Below, piece after piece: positions 17,000-24,720 of a stretch of 38,342 nucleotides of DNA. The stretch covers positions 1 through 38,342 of the forward strand of contig JACRMP010000021.1 of the NCBI GenBank assembly GCA_016214885.1, written 5' to 3'. Every line of letters begins with the position of its first letter. Positions within the stretch are counted from its first letter, which is position 1. A model generated the notes under the pieces. That model saw only the letters and a program-made list of their open reading frames with translations, did not search any database and was not told the origin of the DNA. This DNA is from Candidatus Gottesmanbacteria bacterium (lineage in GTDB: Bacteria; Patescibacteriota; Microgenomatia; UBA10105; UBA927). A program made the translations under genes and the position numbers.

Positions 17000-17021
17000 C
17001 ATGGAAAAGATGTACGAGTGA
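16884..17021 (+). CDS. Small 45-aa protein overlapping the end of the previous frame
   Basis: An ATG at 16884 follows AAAGGAG at ideal spacing, and the frame runs to TGA at 17019-17021. The peptide begins MGTPIKMKLNVRHGRPPYGLMAGYASGG and has an acidic tail (EEIDTEEPSDMEKMYE). Composition is more protein-like than the competing frame through the same bases. Translation may be coupled to the upstream gene. No known family. Confidence 0.45.
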   Translation: MGTPIKMKLNVRHGRPPYGLMAGYASGGKEEIDTEEPSDMEKMYE

Positions 17022-17050
17022 TTTACACAAGAAAATACCCGGAAAAACTA

Positions 17051-17356
17051 TTATTCACTCCCCCGATCAGACGTGACTTTACCATCACGATTCACGGTTT
17101 CGCCTGATGTGGATCTCCGGCCTCCCCGATCCTGCGGTATGGCACCATCATCCTGACCATGCTTCTTGATAAGCTTTTTCCGTTCGACCCTTTTTTGAAG
17201 TGCGGGACGGAGCGTAGTGTCCGATTCAGGCAAGATTGCGAGCCAATCCGTTAATGTAGTAGCCCTAGTGGGGGTTACCGCCTTAGGTTTTGGCTTTGCT
17301 TCTATTACCCTTCTTCGTACCGCACCGTCAATTTTCATTCCTGTACTTCTATCCAT
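17051..17356 (-). CDS. Small basic hypothetical protein, 101 aa
   Basis: The ATG is preceded by AGGAG at 6 nt, a good Shine-Dalgarno. The product is strongly basic in its first two thirds (RRRVIEAKPKPKAVTPTRA, RVERKKLIKKHG) and ends in a polar Arg/Gly/Ser region (DRGGRRSTSGETVNRDGKVTSDRGSE), so it is probably partly disordered and may bind nucleic acid. It lies 21 nt behind the 80-aa gene on the same strand, so the two form a small operon. No motif is recognised. Confidence 0.55.
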   Translation of the reverse strand: MDRSTGMKIDGAVRRRVIEAKPKPKAVTPTRATTLTDWLAILPESDTTLRPALQKRVERKKLIKKHGQDDGAIPQDRGGRRSTSGETVNRDGKVTSDRGSE

Positions 17357-17377
17357 AGCATTCTCCTTTTTCTCATG

Positions 17378-17620
17378 TCAGGAATCATCGAACTCTGCCA
17401 TACCCAAAACAGCAGCCACTTCACTATCCACCTTAAGACCCCTGCCTGCTCCTGACCCGCTCCGGCAAAGCAACCCCCGTTCAGTCATCCAGGCAATGGT
17501 GCGGTCGCTGGGAGCTGATTCGTCATCAGCAGACTCCATAACCCACTCCCCATTGCGCATCCGTTCAACTTGCCGTGCACACCTTCTTACGGTATCTGAC
17601 AGCTCGTTTACTATTGACAT
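17378..17620 (-). CDS. Small hypothetical protein, 80 aa
   Basis: A GGGAGG element lies 9 nt before the ATG. The product begins MSIVNELSDTVRRCARQVERMRNGEWVM. Its middle (SDRTIAWMTERGLLCRSGSGAGRGLKVDSEV) has a helix-turn feel resembling the end of a small winged-helix or DNA-binding domain, but no defined family is evident. It is the first gene of a two-gene minus-strand unit with the 101-aa gene. Confidence 0.55.
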   Translation of the reverse strand: MSIVNELSDTVRRCARQVERMRNGEWVMESADDESAPSDRTIAWMTERGLLCRSGSGAGRGLKVDSEVAAVLGMAEFDDS

Positions 17621-17657
17621 AAACGTATGCCTCCCGAGGGATTATAACGGCGTATTT

Positions 17658-18470
17658 TTACAGATGCAAGATAGTAGAAAATGCCTGGGATAATGCACTC
17701 ACTTCAGCGGTACTAAATGCTGCCCTGGCAGTTTTGACATGCCTTATGTCACTCAGCAATTCATAAAATTTCTGCCTGCCTTCCATCGTAAACTCCCGGC
17801 GGTTAATCAGACTGCTCTGCCATTCAATATTGCGGTTTGCGGGAACCACCAAAAGCTGGGTAAACTCCGGAGACACAGTTAGCAATGGCTTGCCTTCACC
17901 TAACACACTCCGTGCACGGGCAACTTCAAGAAGTCCGTGCGCCGCAGGATCAGGTAAAGTGTTAACCACGTCTACCAGCGCTTTTACCCCGCGGGCAAAG
18001 CCAGTTTCGGATAACTGTTTATACGAACGCTCATTGAGAAGCCCCAACTTAGACTCGCCCACCCCCTCTATGACCACTCCGTTATCTTTTTGCACGATAA
18101 GAAAAGCCATATCGGGATTCCGGTGATGCCCCAGCTCTTTGCCCAGACTGAACGCGTCAGGATTGTGCGCAAGGGCGAGAAGTTCTTTCTCAAGGGCTGT
18201 CCGCTGACCGAATGCAGGATCAGCCTGGATAAGCATTTCAAATATTTTGCCGCGGAGGCGTTTTCCGGCGCCTTCTCCTGTACCCCCTGACTCACTCTTC
18301 ACCTCGGCAACAAACGAATCCCACGAAATCCGGTCAAATACCGCTTTTTGCCGGCCGCGGTCGGGGGTGTATGCCTTTTCCGTATCGGCATGTTCCAACG
18401 CATTCCACAAAAGCACCCGCGCGGGGTGGATGGCTTTCTCCGGCGACACTTCCTTCTCCAGCCTCATCAT
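17658..18470 (-). CDS. Hypothetical protein with a possible PD-(D/E)xK nuclease motif, 270 aa
   Basis: Near residues 115-145 the protein reads ELGHHRNPDMAFLIVQKDNGVVIEGVGESKLG. The order PD, hydrophobic strand, then a second strand ending in ESK matches the PD-(D/E)xK core of many restriction-type nucleases, in which the Asp and the Glu/Lys pair bind metal and activate water. Surrounding segments are helical (KIFEMLIQADPAF, RTALEKELLALAHN). There are no membrane helices. TATACT lies 9 nt before the first of two adjacent ATGs. No methylase or other restriction partner is nearby, so a DNA-repair or orphan role, or a chance motif, are all possible. Confidence 0.55.
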   Translation of the reverse strand: MMRLEKEVSPEKAIHPARVLLWNALEHADTEKAYTPDRGRQKAVFDRISWDSFVAEVKSESGGTGEGAGKRLRGKIFEMLIQADPAFGQRTALEKELLALAHNPDAFSLGKELGHHRNPDMAFLIVQKDNGVVIEGVGESKLGLLNERSYKQLSETGFARGVKALVDVVNTLPDPAAHGLLEVARARSVLGEGKPLLTVSPEFTQLLVVPANRNIEWQSSLINRREFTMEGRQKFYELLSDIRHVKTARAAFSTAEVSALSQAFSTILHL

Positions 18471-18479
18471 AGAGCCTGT

Positions 18480-18485
18480 AGTATA
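18480..18485 (-). promoter_or_regulatory. -10 box of the 270-aa gene
   Basis: TATACT on the minus strand lies 9 nt before the ATG at 18470, another near-leaderless arrangement. Confidence 0.45.
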
Positions 18486-18561
18486 GTACTTTTCCTTTAT
18501 AAGCGCAAAAAACGCTGCAATCCCTTCTATTCTATAAATATCTCAAACTATATCGTACTAC

Positions 18562-18591
18562 TTGCATTATAGGCTATATTTTACCTATAAT
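18562..18591 (+). promoter_or_regulatory. Promoter of the IMPase-like gene
   Basis: TTGCAT at 18562-18567 and a perfect TATAAT at 18586-18591 are spaced by 18 nt. The ATG at 18598 follows after 6 nt, giving a leaderless mRNA. Confidence 0.6.
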
Positions 18592-18597
18592 CAGCCT

Positions 18598-19611
18598 ATG
18601 CAAATGAGTGCCGAGCGGCTTCAGCCAATCATTACCCCTGAACGCACTACCTTTGAGGGTATTATCCGGCGCATACCGGAAGCAATCCAAATGGCCAAAC
18701 TGGAGGCAGAATCGTCCCGCATGGCCACCACACCGGAAGGTAAATTTGCCGTCACGTATCTTTTGGCAACCAGGAGTCTGCTCCGGCCGGTACTCGAAGA
18801 CCTCCAAACGATCGGTCCTGACTTCCTGCTTCCTACCGGTGGAGCTGAATACAATCCTGAGCGGAGTATTGATGAAATAGGCACGCTGGTAGCCGAACAG
18901 CTAGCAGCACAATCTCGCGATATTCCAGGGCTTTGGATCCGTTCAGAAGAAAGCGCCCGGTGGCAAAATATGGGAAATGAAGGACAATCTACCCAGGAAG
19001 GCAATCGGTTTGCCATTATCGATCCGTTAGACATGACCAGCTATATCCAAAAGAAAGACCGCGTGCAGACTACCGGTATAGCTATATATGACCGCGACGG
19101 CAATATAAAAACGGTAGGGATTGCAAGTCTTGTCGACCAAGGATTTGTTTTTATCGAACATGATAACGGGGTAATCCGCCAATTCCCTCCTCCCCACGAA
19201 CATACCGATACACCTTCCCCCCCTCCCCTACGGGTTGCAACGCTTACAAGACGTATGCACCAAATGCGCCAGCTTGAATTATTTACTGACCATCACGCTA
19301 TATGGGCGCTGGACTGCTCCGGAGGATTCAGCATACTCAAACTCCATGACGGCCAGGTCGATACGATACTTGATCCGTTTAAAGGCAGCCCCTGGTACGA
19401 AGTGGTTATCTGGACACAGGCAGCCCAGCAGCTGGGATTTACCGTAAGCGACAAAGACGGCAATCCCATTGATCTTTCTTCTGCAATCCGGCGCATGATA
19501 AACCGGCACGAAGGAGATACGTTCCGCATTCCGTTTGTCATCAGCAGAAATCCCGCTATCCACAAACAAACCCTTTCCCTCCTGCGGCCGCGCGAAGTGC
19601 CGCCCGCATAA
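18598..19611 (+). CDS. Inositol monophosphatase-like phosphatase, 337 aa
   Basis: Members of this superfamily are Mg-dependent phosphatases acting on inositol phosphate, fructose bisphosphate, PAP or related substrates. Here RSEESARW (residues ~116-123) supplies the early Glu-Glu metal pair, and AIIDPLDMTSYIQ (~139-151) is the DPxDxT metal core with Met replacing the usual Gly. TTGIAIYDRDG and LKLHDGQVDTILDP give the substrate-domain strands. WYEVVIWTQAAQQLGF (~265-280) stands where the family has WDxAAG. The altered WDxAAG site and the Met suggest a divergent substrate or weakened activity. The start at 18598 is set by the TATAAT 6 nt upstream. The gene stands alone. Confidence 0.7.
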   Translation: MQMSAERLQPIITPERTTFEGIIRRIPEAIQMAKLEAESSRMATTPEGKFAVTYLLATRSLLRPVLEDLQTIGPDFLLPTGGAEYNPERSIDEIGTLVAEQLAAQSRDIPGLWIRSEESARWQNMGNEGQSTQEGNRFAIIDPLDMTSYIQKKDRVQTTGIAIYDRDGNIKTVGIASLVDQGFVFIEHDNGVIRQFPPPHEHTDTPSPPPLRVATLTRRMHQMRQLELFTDHHAIWALDCSGGFSILKLHDGQVDTILDPFKGSPWYEVVIWTQAAQQLGFTVSDKDGNPIDLSSAIRRMINRHEGDTFRIPFVISRNPAIHKQTLSLLRPREVPPA

Positions 19612-19635
19612 ACACACAAAGACCCAACAGGATTA

Positions 19636-19665
19636 TTGACTTCCCCGAACAAAAGGGGTCACAAT
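19636..19665 (+). promoter_or_regulatory. Promoter of the MgtE-N/CBS gene with internal hairpin
   Basis: TTGACT at 19636-19641 and CACAAT at 19660-19665 are spaced by 18 nt. The ATG at 19673 follows 7 nt later. CCCC and GGGG at 19643-19658 form a small inverted repeat inside the spacer that could be a regulator site. Confidence 0.45.
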
Positions 19666-19672
19666 CAAAGAT

Positions 19673-20881
19673 ATGTTGTATTTTGCGGAACTATCAGGCA
19701 AAACAGTGGTAAGTGCAGACGGAAAAATCATCGGCAAACTTACCGATTTTGCATTCCTGGCAACTGATCAACCGCTCATCACCAAACTTCGTATTGATAC
19801 CAAAGTCGGACACATACTGGTGCCGGTCTCCAGCATGCACTCGATAAATGGGAACATTACACTTTCATCCGGCTATGAAACGGTCGGGGTCGCAGAGAAT
19901 GAATTGTCTGTGCGGATCCACCTCCTCGACCAACAGATTATCGATATAAAAGGCAATAAAGTAGTGCGGGTCAACGATGTCGTTATCCAGGATAAGCCCT
20001 ACTTTGTCATAGCAGGCGTCGATGTTGGCATGCTGGGGATTGCCCGGTGGCTCAAATTGGAACAATGGTTAAACCGCCAGGTATCGCGCTTCGGCACCAG
20101 TTTACGGAGTGACTTCCTGCCGTGGGAAAATATCCAACCCGTCGAGCTTTCCCGCGGAAAAGTAATTCTCAAACGCGAAGAGGCTAAACTCACCAAGCTG
20201 GCTCCGGAAGACCTTGCCGATCATCTGGAACGGCTGTCTGTCAAAAATCTTACGAAAATTCTTGACCTGCTCCCCAACGAATATGAAGCGGAAGTGATCC
20301 AAAACCTCAACGTCTCCCGCCAACGGGAACTACTCCGCAGTATACAGCCTAAGCACGCGGCGAGCATCCTCTCCCTTATCGACCCTGACGAAGCGGTAGA
20401 CATCCTCCTTACCCTGTCGGAACGGAGAAGGGCGCTTATTACTCCATTATTAACCGAAGAAGCCCGCGGACGCATTGATTATCTTCTTAATCTTTCGACA
20501 ACCGATATAGGATCACTTGCCACCACCGACTTTTTCACCGCGGATCCGGAAGAAACCGCTACTGCGGTAAGAAGGCGCATGAAACGCGATACCACACTTG
20601 CCACCCCTTTAACCTACATCTACGTCATCAATAAGAAAAAAGAGCTGGTCGGAGTATGTAATCTCCACGAACTGCTTATGGCCGACGGGGAAACCCCGAT
20701 GTATAAATTTATGATTCCCAACGTAGTTGCGGTATACCTCACCACCCCGCCGGAAATTGCCATGAAAAAAATGGTTAAATATAAAATTTACTCTCTCCCT
20801 ATTATCAACGACCGAAGGGGTCTTCTGGGGATCGTCACTATCGATGATCTTGTTGAAAGTATGCAGGAAAAATTCAGCTAA
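19673..20881 (+). CDS. PRC-barrel / MgtE-N / CBS regulatory protein, 402 aa
   Basis: This soluble protein looks like the cytoplasmic half of an MgtE magnesium channel without the pore. Residues ~1-75 form a PRC-barrel-like domain (LSGKTVVSADGKIIGKLTDFAFL), and a second similar barrel follows (~90-165). An MgtE-N helical superhelix occupies ~170-275 (LAPEDLADHLERLS, IQPKHAASILSLIDPDEAVDILLTL). A CBS pair fills the rest (TYIYVINKKKELVGVCNLHELL, YSLPIINDRRGLLGIVTIDDLVE). In MgtE these domains sense Mg2+ and gate the pore. The NRAMP-family transporter starts 7 nt after its stop, so this protein probably gates or senses for that transporter. Confidence 0.85.
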   Translation: MLYFAELSGKTVVSADGKIIGKLTDFAFLATDQPLITKLRIDTKVGHILVPVSSMHSINGNITLSSGYETVGVAENELSVRIHLLDQQIIDIKGNKVVRVNDVVIQDKPYFVIAGVDVGMLGIARWLKLEQWLNRQVSRFGTSLRSDFLPWENIQPVELSRGKVILKREEAKLTKLAPEDLADHLERLSVKNLTKILDLLPNEYEAEVIQNLNVSRQRELLRSIQPKHAASILSLIDPDEAVDILLTLSERRRALITPLLTEEARGRIDYLLNLSTTDIGSLATTDFFTADPEETATAVRRRMKRDTTLATPLTYIYVINKKKELVGVCNLHELLMADGETPMYKFMIPNVVAVYLTTPPEIAMKKMVKYKIYSLPIINDRRGLLGIVTIDDLVESMQEKFS

Positions 20882-20888
20882 CCCAACC

Positions 20889-22133
20889 ATGAAACATATA
20901 CTGAACAACTGGAAAAGAAGAATACTTATCGCGATGGCAATTGTGGGTCCGGGCATTATCACGGCAGTCGCTGACAATGATGCGGCGGGTGTGTCTACCT
21001 ATACCATGGCGGCAGCAACATTCGGATACCAGATATTTATTATTCTGATCCCGATGACCTTACTGCTTGCCGTGACCCAGGAAATTGGAGCCAGGATTGC
21101 CATAGTGGCGGAAAAAGGGCTGGCTGATCTCATCCGTGAACGGTATGGCGTCCGCATTGCCCTTGTCATGTACGGCTTATTGTTTTTTGTAAATCTGGCC
21201 GTGGTTATTATGAACGTCGCAGGACTCAAATCCGCCCTCATTCTGTTTGGGCTGAACCCGTATATTTTCCTCCCTGCAATTATCGTGGGACTGTTTTTGT
21301 TTGTGGTGCTTAATTCCTACAGCATTGTAGAGCGGTTTTTCTTTATCCTTATTGCCTTTTATGTCACCTATATTGCCAGTGCGTTCCTGGCAAAACCCGA
21401 CTGGCTCCTCGCCGCCCAGTCACTTGTTGTGCCTACCGGATCAATCACCCCCCGGTTTCTCTATACCGCCATCGCGGTCATCGGTACCACCATTACCGCC
21501 TGGGGGCAGTTTTTCATAAACTCGTACGTTAAAGATAAACATCTCACGGTAGACCAGCTTAAATACAGCAGAGCAGAGGTATATCTGGGAGCCATTGTCA
21601 CCGACACCCTTACGTTTTTCTTAATGGTGGCGGTTGCGGCGACAATCTTTGCCAACAAACTCACCATTACCGATGCCGCGGGAGCAGCACTCGCTATCCG
21701 ACCGTTTGCGGGAGAGTTTGCCGGACTGCTTTTCGGCGTAGGGCTCCTTTTTGCGGGACTTTTGGGGTGTGTTATTGTGGCGCTCACGACCGCGTATGCA
21801 TTTTCAGAATTTTTCGGGTACTCCGGTTCACTTGATGAAAACTTTCGGCAGAGCCGGCTGTTTTACACCACTCTCCTTATCCAGTTAGTTATCGGTACCA
21901 TAGTTGCCCTGATGCCGAATGTATCCCTTTTCCAGATTACCCTGGCGGCAAACTTCGTAAACGGTGCGATTTTACCGGTTATTTTCTTTTTCCTGTACCA
22001 ATTCGCCAACAGCGAAGCGATTATGGGAACCCATGTAAACAACAAGGCGCAAAATTGGATGCTGGCCGTTTCATCGGCCATCATCATCACCTCCGTCACC
22101 GTGGGCATTGTAGGGCAATTGGCTGGCTGGTAA
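20889..22133 (+). CDS. NRAMP-family divalent metal transporter, atypical (NRMT-like)
   Basis: This 414-residue protein has about eleven membrane helices in the LeuT-type NRAMP order. TM1 reads GPGIITAVADNDAAGVSTY: where Mn/Fe NRAMPs have DPGN this has DNDA, like the DDDP-type branch that includes Mg-transporting NRAMP relatives. The TM6 region reads AVIGTTITAWGQFF, without the usual Met-Pro-His signature, which again fits a Mg2+ rather than Mn2+/Fe2+ transporter. It overlaps no other gene and sits 7 nt behind the MgtE-N/CBS protein, whose domain is a Mg2+ sensor. A role in magnesium uptake is therefore likely but rests on motif and context. Confidence 0.85.
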   Translation: MKHILNNWKRRILIAMAIVGPGIITAVADNDAAGVSTYTMAAATFGYQIFIILIPMTLLLAVTQEIGARIAIVAEKGLADLIRERYGVRIALVMYGLLFFVNLAVVIMNVAGLKSALILFGLNPYIFLPAIIVGLFLFVVLNSYSIVERFFFILIAFYVTYIASAFLAKPDWLLAAQSLVVPTGSITPRFLYTAIAVIGTTITAWGQFFINSYVKDKHLTVDQLKYSRAEVYLGAIVTDTLTFFLMVAVAATIFANKLTITDAAGAALAIRPFAGEFAGLLFGVGLLFAGLLGCVIVALTTAYAFSEFFGYSGSLDENFRQSRLFYTTLLIQLVIGTIVALMPNVSLFQITLAANFVNGAILPVIFFFLYQFANSEAIMGTHVNNKAQNWMLAVSSAIIITSVTVGIVGQLAGW

Positions 22134-22142
22134 ACTACTTGC

Positions 22143-22412
22143 TTACCACTGGCGCCGCGCAAAAACCGACACACGTCTGCCGCTGTCATCTTTTTCTTCC
22201 CGAAGCTCCAACAGTAAGTCCAGCATGGATGCAATACGCACCCCCTTCTCCCTGCCTTCTCGGACATCGGTGTCATACCGCTCAAAACATCCGGATAATC
22301 CTAAAGGGAATCGGCACGGGGTTTCTCTGGTGCACCTGCCGCGCGATCGGAGAACCCGACAGGGTCTTGGGAACATTTCGGTATGTTGCACCATAATGAT
22401 ATCACCAACCAT
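22143..22412 (-). CDS. Small hypothetical protein, 89 aa
   Basis: The peptide begins MVGDIIMVQHTEMFPRPCRVLRSRGRC and ends VSVFARRQW. It is Arg-rich and soluble. A helical segment (GVRIASMLDLLLELREEKDD) is the only clear secondary structure. Its start overlaps the last 11 nt of the upstream 105-aa gene, so translation is probably coupled. It converges with the transporter gene, leaving only 9 nt; TGGTAA/TTACCA across 22128-22148 forms a short inverted repeat at the junction. No family is recognised. Confidence 0.5.
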   Translation of the reverse strand: MVGDIIMVQHTEMFPRPCRVLRSRGRCTRETPCRFPLGLSGCFERYDTDVREGREKGVRIASMLDLLLELREEKDDSGRRVSVFARRQW

Positions 22413-22719
22413 AATGGATCAGGCTTCGGGAAAGTGAACGGTCAGCAGCCACTGCTCGCCGTAAATCGTCATCTCTTTTTTGTGTCCATGTTCCACCGGG
22501 GTGTTCTTTAAGATATGCCGCAATCTCGGTACGGGTACTCAACCTACGGGGATCTTCGAGTCCGAATACAAGATCAATAAGATCGGTGAAGCCTCGTTCA
22601 TCTGCTGTAACGTGATCTATGACTTGTCTCATCAGCCTCCCGCGGATTACGGGATCTTTGGCATCGGCGAACGCATTGATCGCCTCGCGCATGGAGTCTT
22701 CTGTTTCTTGTTTCGGCAT
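22402..22719 (-). CDS. Small hypothetical protein, 105 aa
   Basis: The product begins MPKQETEDSMREAINAFADAKDPVIRGRLMRQVIDHVTADERGFTDLIDLVFGLEDPRRL. A possible helix-turn-helix-like stretch follows (STRTEIAAYLKEHPGGTWTQKRDDDLRRAV), ending SLSRSLIHYGW. The composition is that of a small soluble helical protein, possibly a regulator. Its start codon lies inside the arm of a perfect 10-bp inverted repeat, which would allow autoregulation. It is the first gene of a two-gene unit. Confident family assignment is not possible. Confidence 0.55.
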   Translation of the reverse strand: MPKQETEDSMREAINAFADAKDPVIRGRLMRQVIDHVTADERGFTDLIDLVFGLEDPRRLSTRTEIAAYLKEHPGGTWTQKRDDDLRRAVAADRSLSRSLIHYGW

Positions 22720-22741
22720 AGACGTCTTATGATGCCGAAAC
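22710..22741. promoter_or_regulatory. Perfect 10-bp inverted repeat over a start codon
   Basis: GTTTCGGCAT at 22710-22719 and ATGCCGAAAC at 22732-22741 are exact inverted copies with a 12-nt spacer. The start codon of the 105-aa gene is the CAT of the left arm read on the minus strand. The repeat could be a dimeric repressor site or, in RNA, a hairpin that hides the start codon. Confidence 0.5.
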
Positions 22742-22862
22742 CACCCTCACCATACGCCCCAGAATATGCCAGCCGCAATACAGCAGGGATATGTAGCTTA
22801 ATTCTGTTAAGTGTTTCACACGCAAAAATGAACATGAAGCCCATGAAACACCGTGTAATACC
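22742..22862. other. Intergenic segment with inverted repeat behind argS
   Basis: No gene is supported here. GTGTTTCA at 22811-22818 and TGAAACAC at 22844-22851 form an 8-bp inverted repeat just after the argS stop on the minus strand. There is no T-run, so it is a possible 3'-end hairpin of the arginine transcript rather than a clear terminator. Confidence 0.4.
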
Positions 22863-24683
22863 CTACATCCGCTCTACAGTGGTAATACCCAATAAATGGA
22901 GGCCGTTTTTCAAAACCTGTGCGGTGGCTGCCGTGAGGGCCACGCGGTGTGGAGCCGAAGCAATAGGATGCTTCTGGTAAAACATGTTAAATAACGCAGC
23001 AAGCCTGAATAAATAGGTGCAAAGTATGTTGGGACTGAGGCTATGTGCGGCATCCGCTACTATTTCGGGATAAAAATGGATAAGCCTCGTGAGAAGACGC
23101 TCTTCAGTGTTTAACGCCGTGTCACCCATAGAAGGCAGCACGTTTCCCGCTTTCTTCAACACACTCTTACACCGGGCGTAGCTATACAGAAGATACGGAC
23201 CCGAATCGCCATCAAACGAAACGGATTCTTTAATATCAAAAGCTATTTCCTGATCCGTGCCGACGCGCAAAAATGCATACTTCACTGCGGCAACCGCTCC
23301 CTTTTCCGCAATTTCTTCTTGATCTTCTTTTGTATAGTCTGAATTATTTTGTTTTAGTATCTCATAGATTGATTTCTTTGCCTCATCCAAAAGCCATTCG
23401 CCTAACACGACCTGTCCGGTACGGCTACTCATTTTGCCGTGTTTAAGCTTCACCCATCCATATGTTTTATGAAACTGACGGTTTGCTGTTTCCGGAAACA
23501 GAAGATCCATGGCCTTAAAAATAACGCGGGTATAGCTATACTGTTCAGGCCCCAATACGTGCAGGATCAAATCGGGGTGATATTCACTGTGCTGAAGCGG
23601 AGCTAGCCCCATATCTTTTCCCTCATAGGTCGCGTTTCCCTCACTCGTTATAAAAACCCGATTGTGGAGACCATACTTCTCTCCCGGAAAGATTATTGCT
23701 CCGTCGCTCTTCTCAAAAATGCCGTTTTTCAGACCGACTAACACATTTTCCTTCCCTGATTCATACGTTTCACTTTCAAAATAAAACCGGTCATAGTGGG
23801 TATTAACCCTTTTATAGATCCCCTCGAAATACTCAAGGCTCCAGGCGCGTGTCTCCTGGTAGAGAGGATAAATAGAGGGATCTTTGGCATAAATCTGTTT
23901 ATTTATCTCTCCCGTGGCCTTCTTGACCGTCTCATCAGACTCGTATTTTGTACTTCCGGCGGCATATGCTTTGCCCAAAAATTCAACCCGTATATGGATA
24001 TCTTTCCCCCGGACGGATGCTGGATCGCACTCGGTGAGATTAGTCATCGCCCAGAGGCATTTGGCAATATGCATACCGACGTCTCCCTGATAATTGGCAC
24101 GCACCACCTCATGTCCGCTTGCTTCCAGAAGTCTTACCAAACTCTCCCCGGTCGTGATATTGCGTAAATGACCGATATGGAAGGCTTTATGGGTGTTGGG
24201 ATGGGCAAATTCGACCATGATTTTGTGCGCATTGCCGTCCGCTTCCCCGTGAAGATCAATGGATACCAAGGTCTGGCTTGCTCCAAAGCTCCCGCCTTCT
24301 TTTAGCACTTGCGACACTCGATTGCTTAAGCTGGCTTCGGTCAAAAAGATGTTGATGAACCCGGGAGAAGCAACCTCCACCTTACTAATATCCTGTAATA
24401 CCAAAGAATGATTTGATAACCATGTATACTTCTGATCCTTTTTATGGATATTCTGATCTACTGACTCATGGCTAACTAATGAAATCGCCTCTTCGAGGAT
24501 AGATTTAACCTGTAGTGCGATATCCATCGGAGGCTTTTTGAGTTGCTTTGCCAACTTCATGGCGGTATTGGTGGTATAGTCGCCATGCCCTGCGTCTTCG
24601 GAAATTACCACATCTACAGCAACACCTGTTACCCCCATTTCTGAGAGAATACTGATGAATAACTGCTGTAAACGTTGCTTCAT
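22863..24683 (-). CDS. argS: Arginyl-tRNA synthetase
   Basis: ArgRS charges tRNA-Arg with arginine using ATP. This 606-residue class I enzyme has the N-terminal Add1-type domain (ISEDAGHGDYTTNTAMKLAKQLKKPP, residues ~28-53), the HIGH motif in FAHPNTHKAFHIGHLRN, and RANYQGDVGMHIAKC after it. A KMSKS-like loop reads KLKHGKMSSRTGQVV, and an anticodon-binding helical end follows (FRLAALFNMFYQKHPI, ALTAATAQVLKNGLHLLGI). It is the last gene of the T-box-led arginine unit, 37 nt behind the second transcarbamylase, so arginine supply and charging are regulated together. Confidence 0.96.
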   Translation of the reverse strand: MKQRLQQLFISILSEMGVTGVAVDVVISEDAGHGDYTTNTAMKLAKQLKKPPMDIALQVKSILEEAISLVSHESVDQNIHKKDQKYTWLSNHSLVLQDISKVEVASPGFINIFLTEASLSNRVSQVLKEGGSFGASQTLVSIDLHGEADGNAHKIMVEFAHPNTHKAFHIGHLRNITTGESLVRLLEASGHEVVRANYQGDVGMHIAKCLWAMTNLTECDPASVRGKDIHIRVEFLGKAYAAGSTKYESDETVKKATGEINKQIYAKDPSIYPLYQETRAWSLEYFEGIYKRVNTHYDRFYFESETYESGKENVLVGLKNGIFEKSDGAIIFPGEKYGLHNRVFITSEGNATYEGKDMGLAPLQHSEYHPDLILHVLGPEQYSYTRVIFKAMDLLFPETANRQFHKTYGWVKLKHGKMSSRTGQVVLGEWLLDEAKKSIYEILKQNNSDYTKEDQEEIAEKGAVAAVKYAFLRVGTDQEIAFDIKESVSFDGDSGPYLLYSYARCKSVLKKAGNVLPSMGDTALNTEERLLTRLIHFYPEIVADAAHSLSPNILCTYLFRLAALFNMFYQKHPIASAPHRVALTAATAQVLKNGLHLLGITTVERM

Positions 24684-24720
24684 AATGTAGTGCTTTCTGT
24701 ATTGTAACCCAAACAGGGTA

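Noticed and set aside
22789-22862. tRNA-like start GGGATATGTAGCTTAAT behind argS
   Set aside because: No matching acceptor strand, T-arm or anticodon arm follows within tRNA length.
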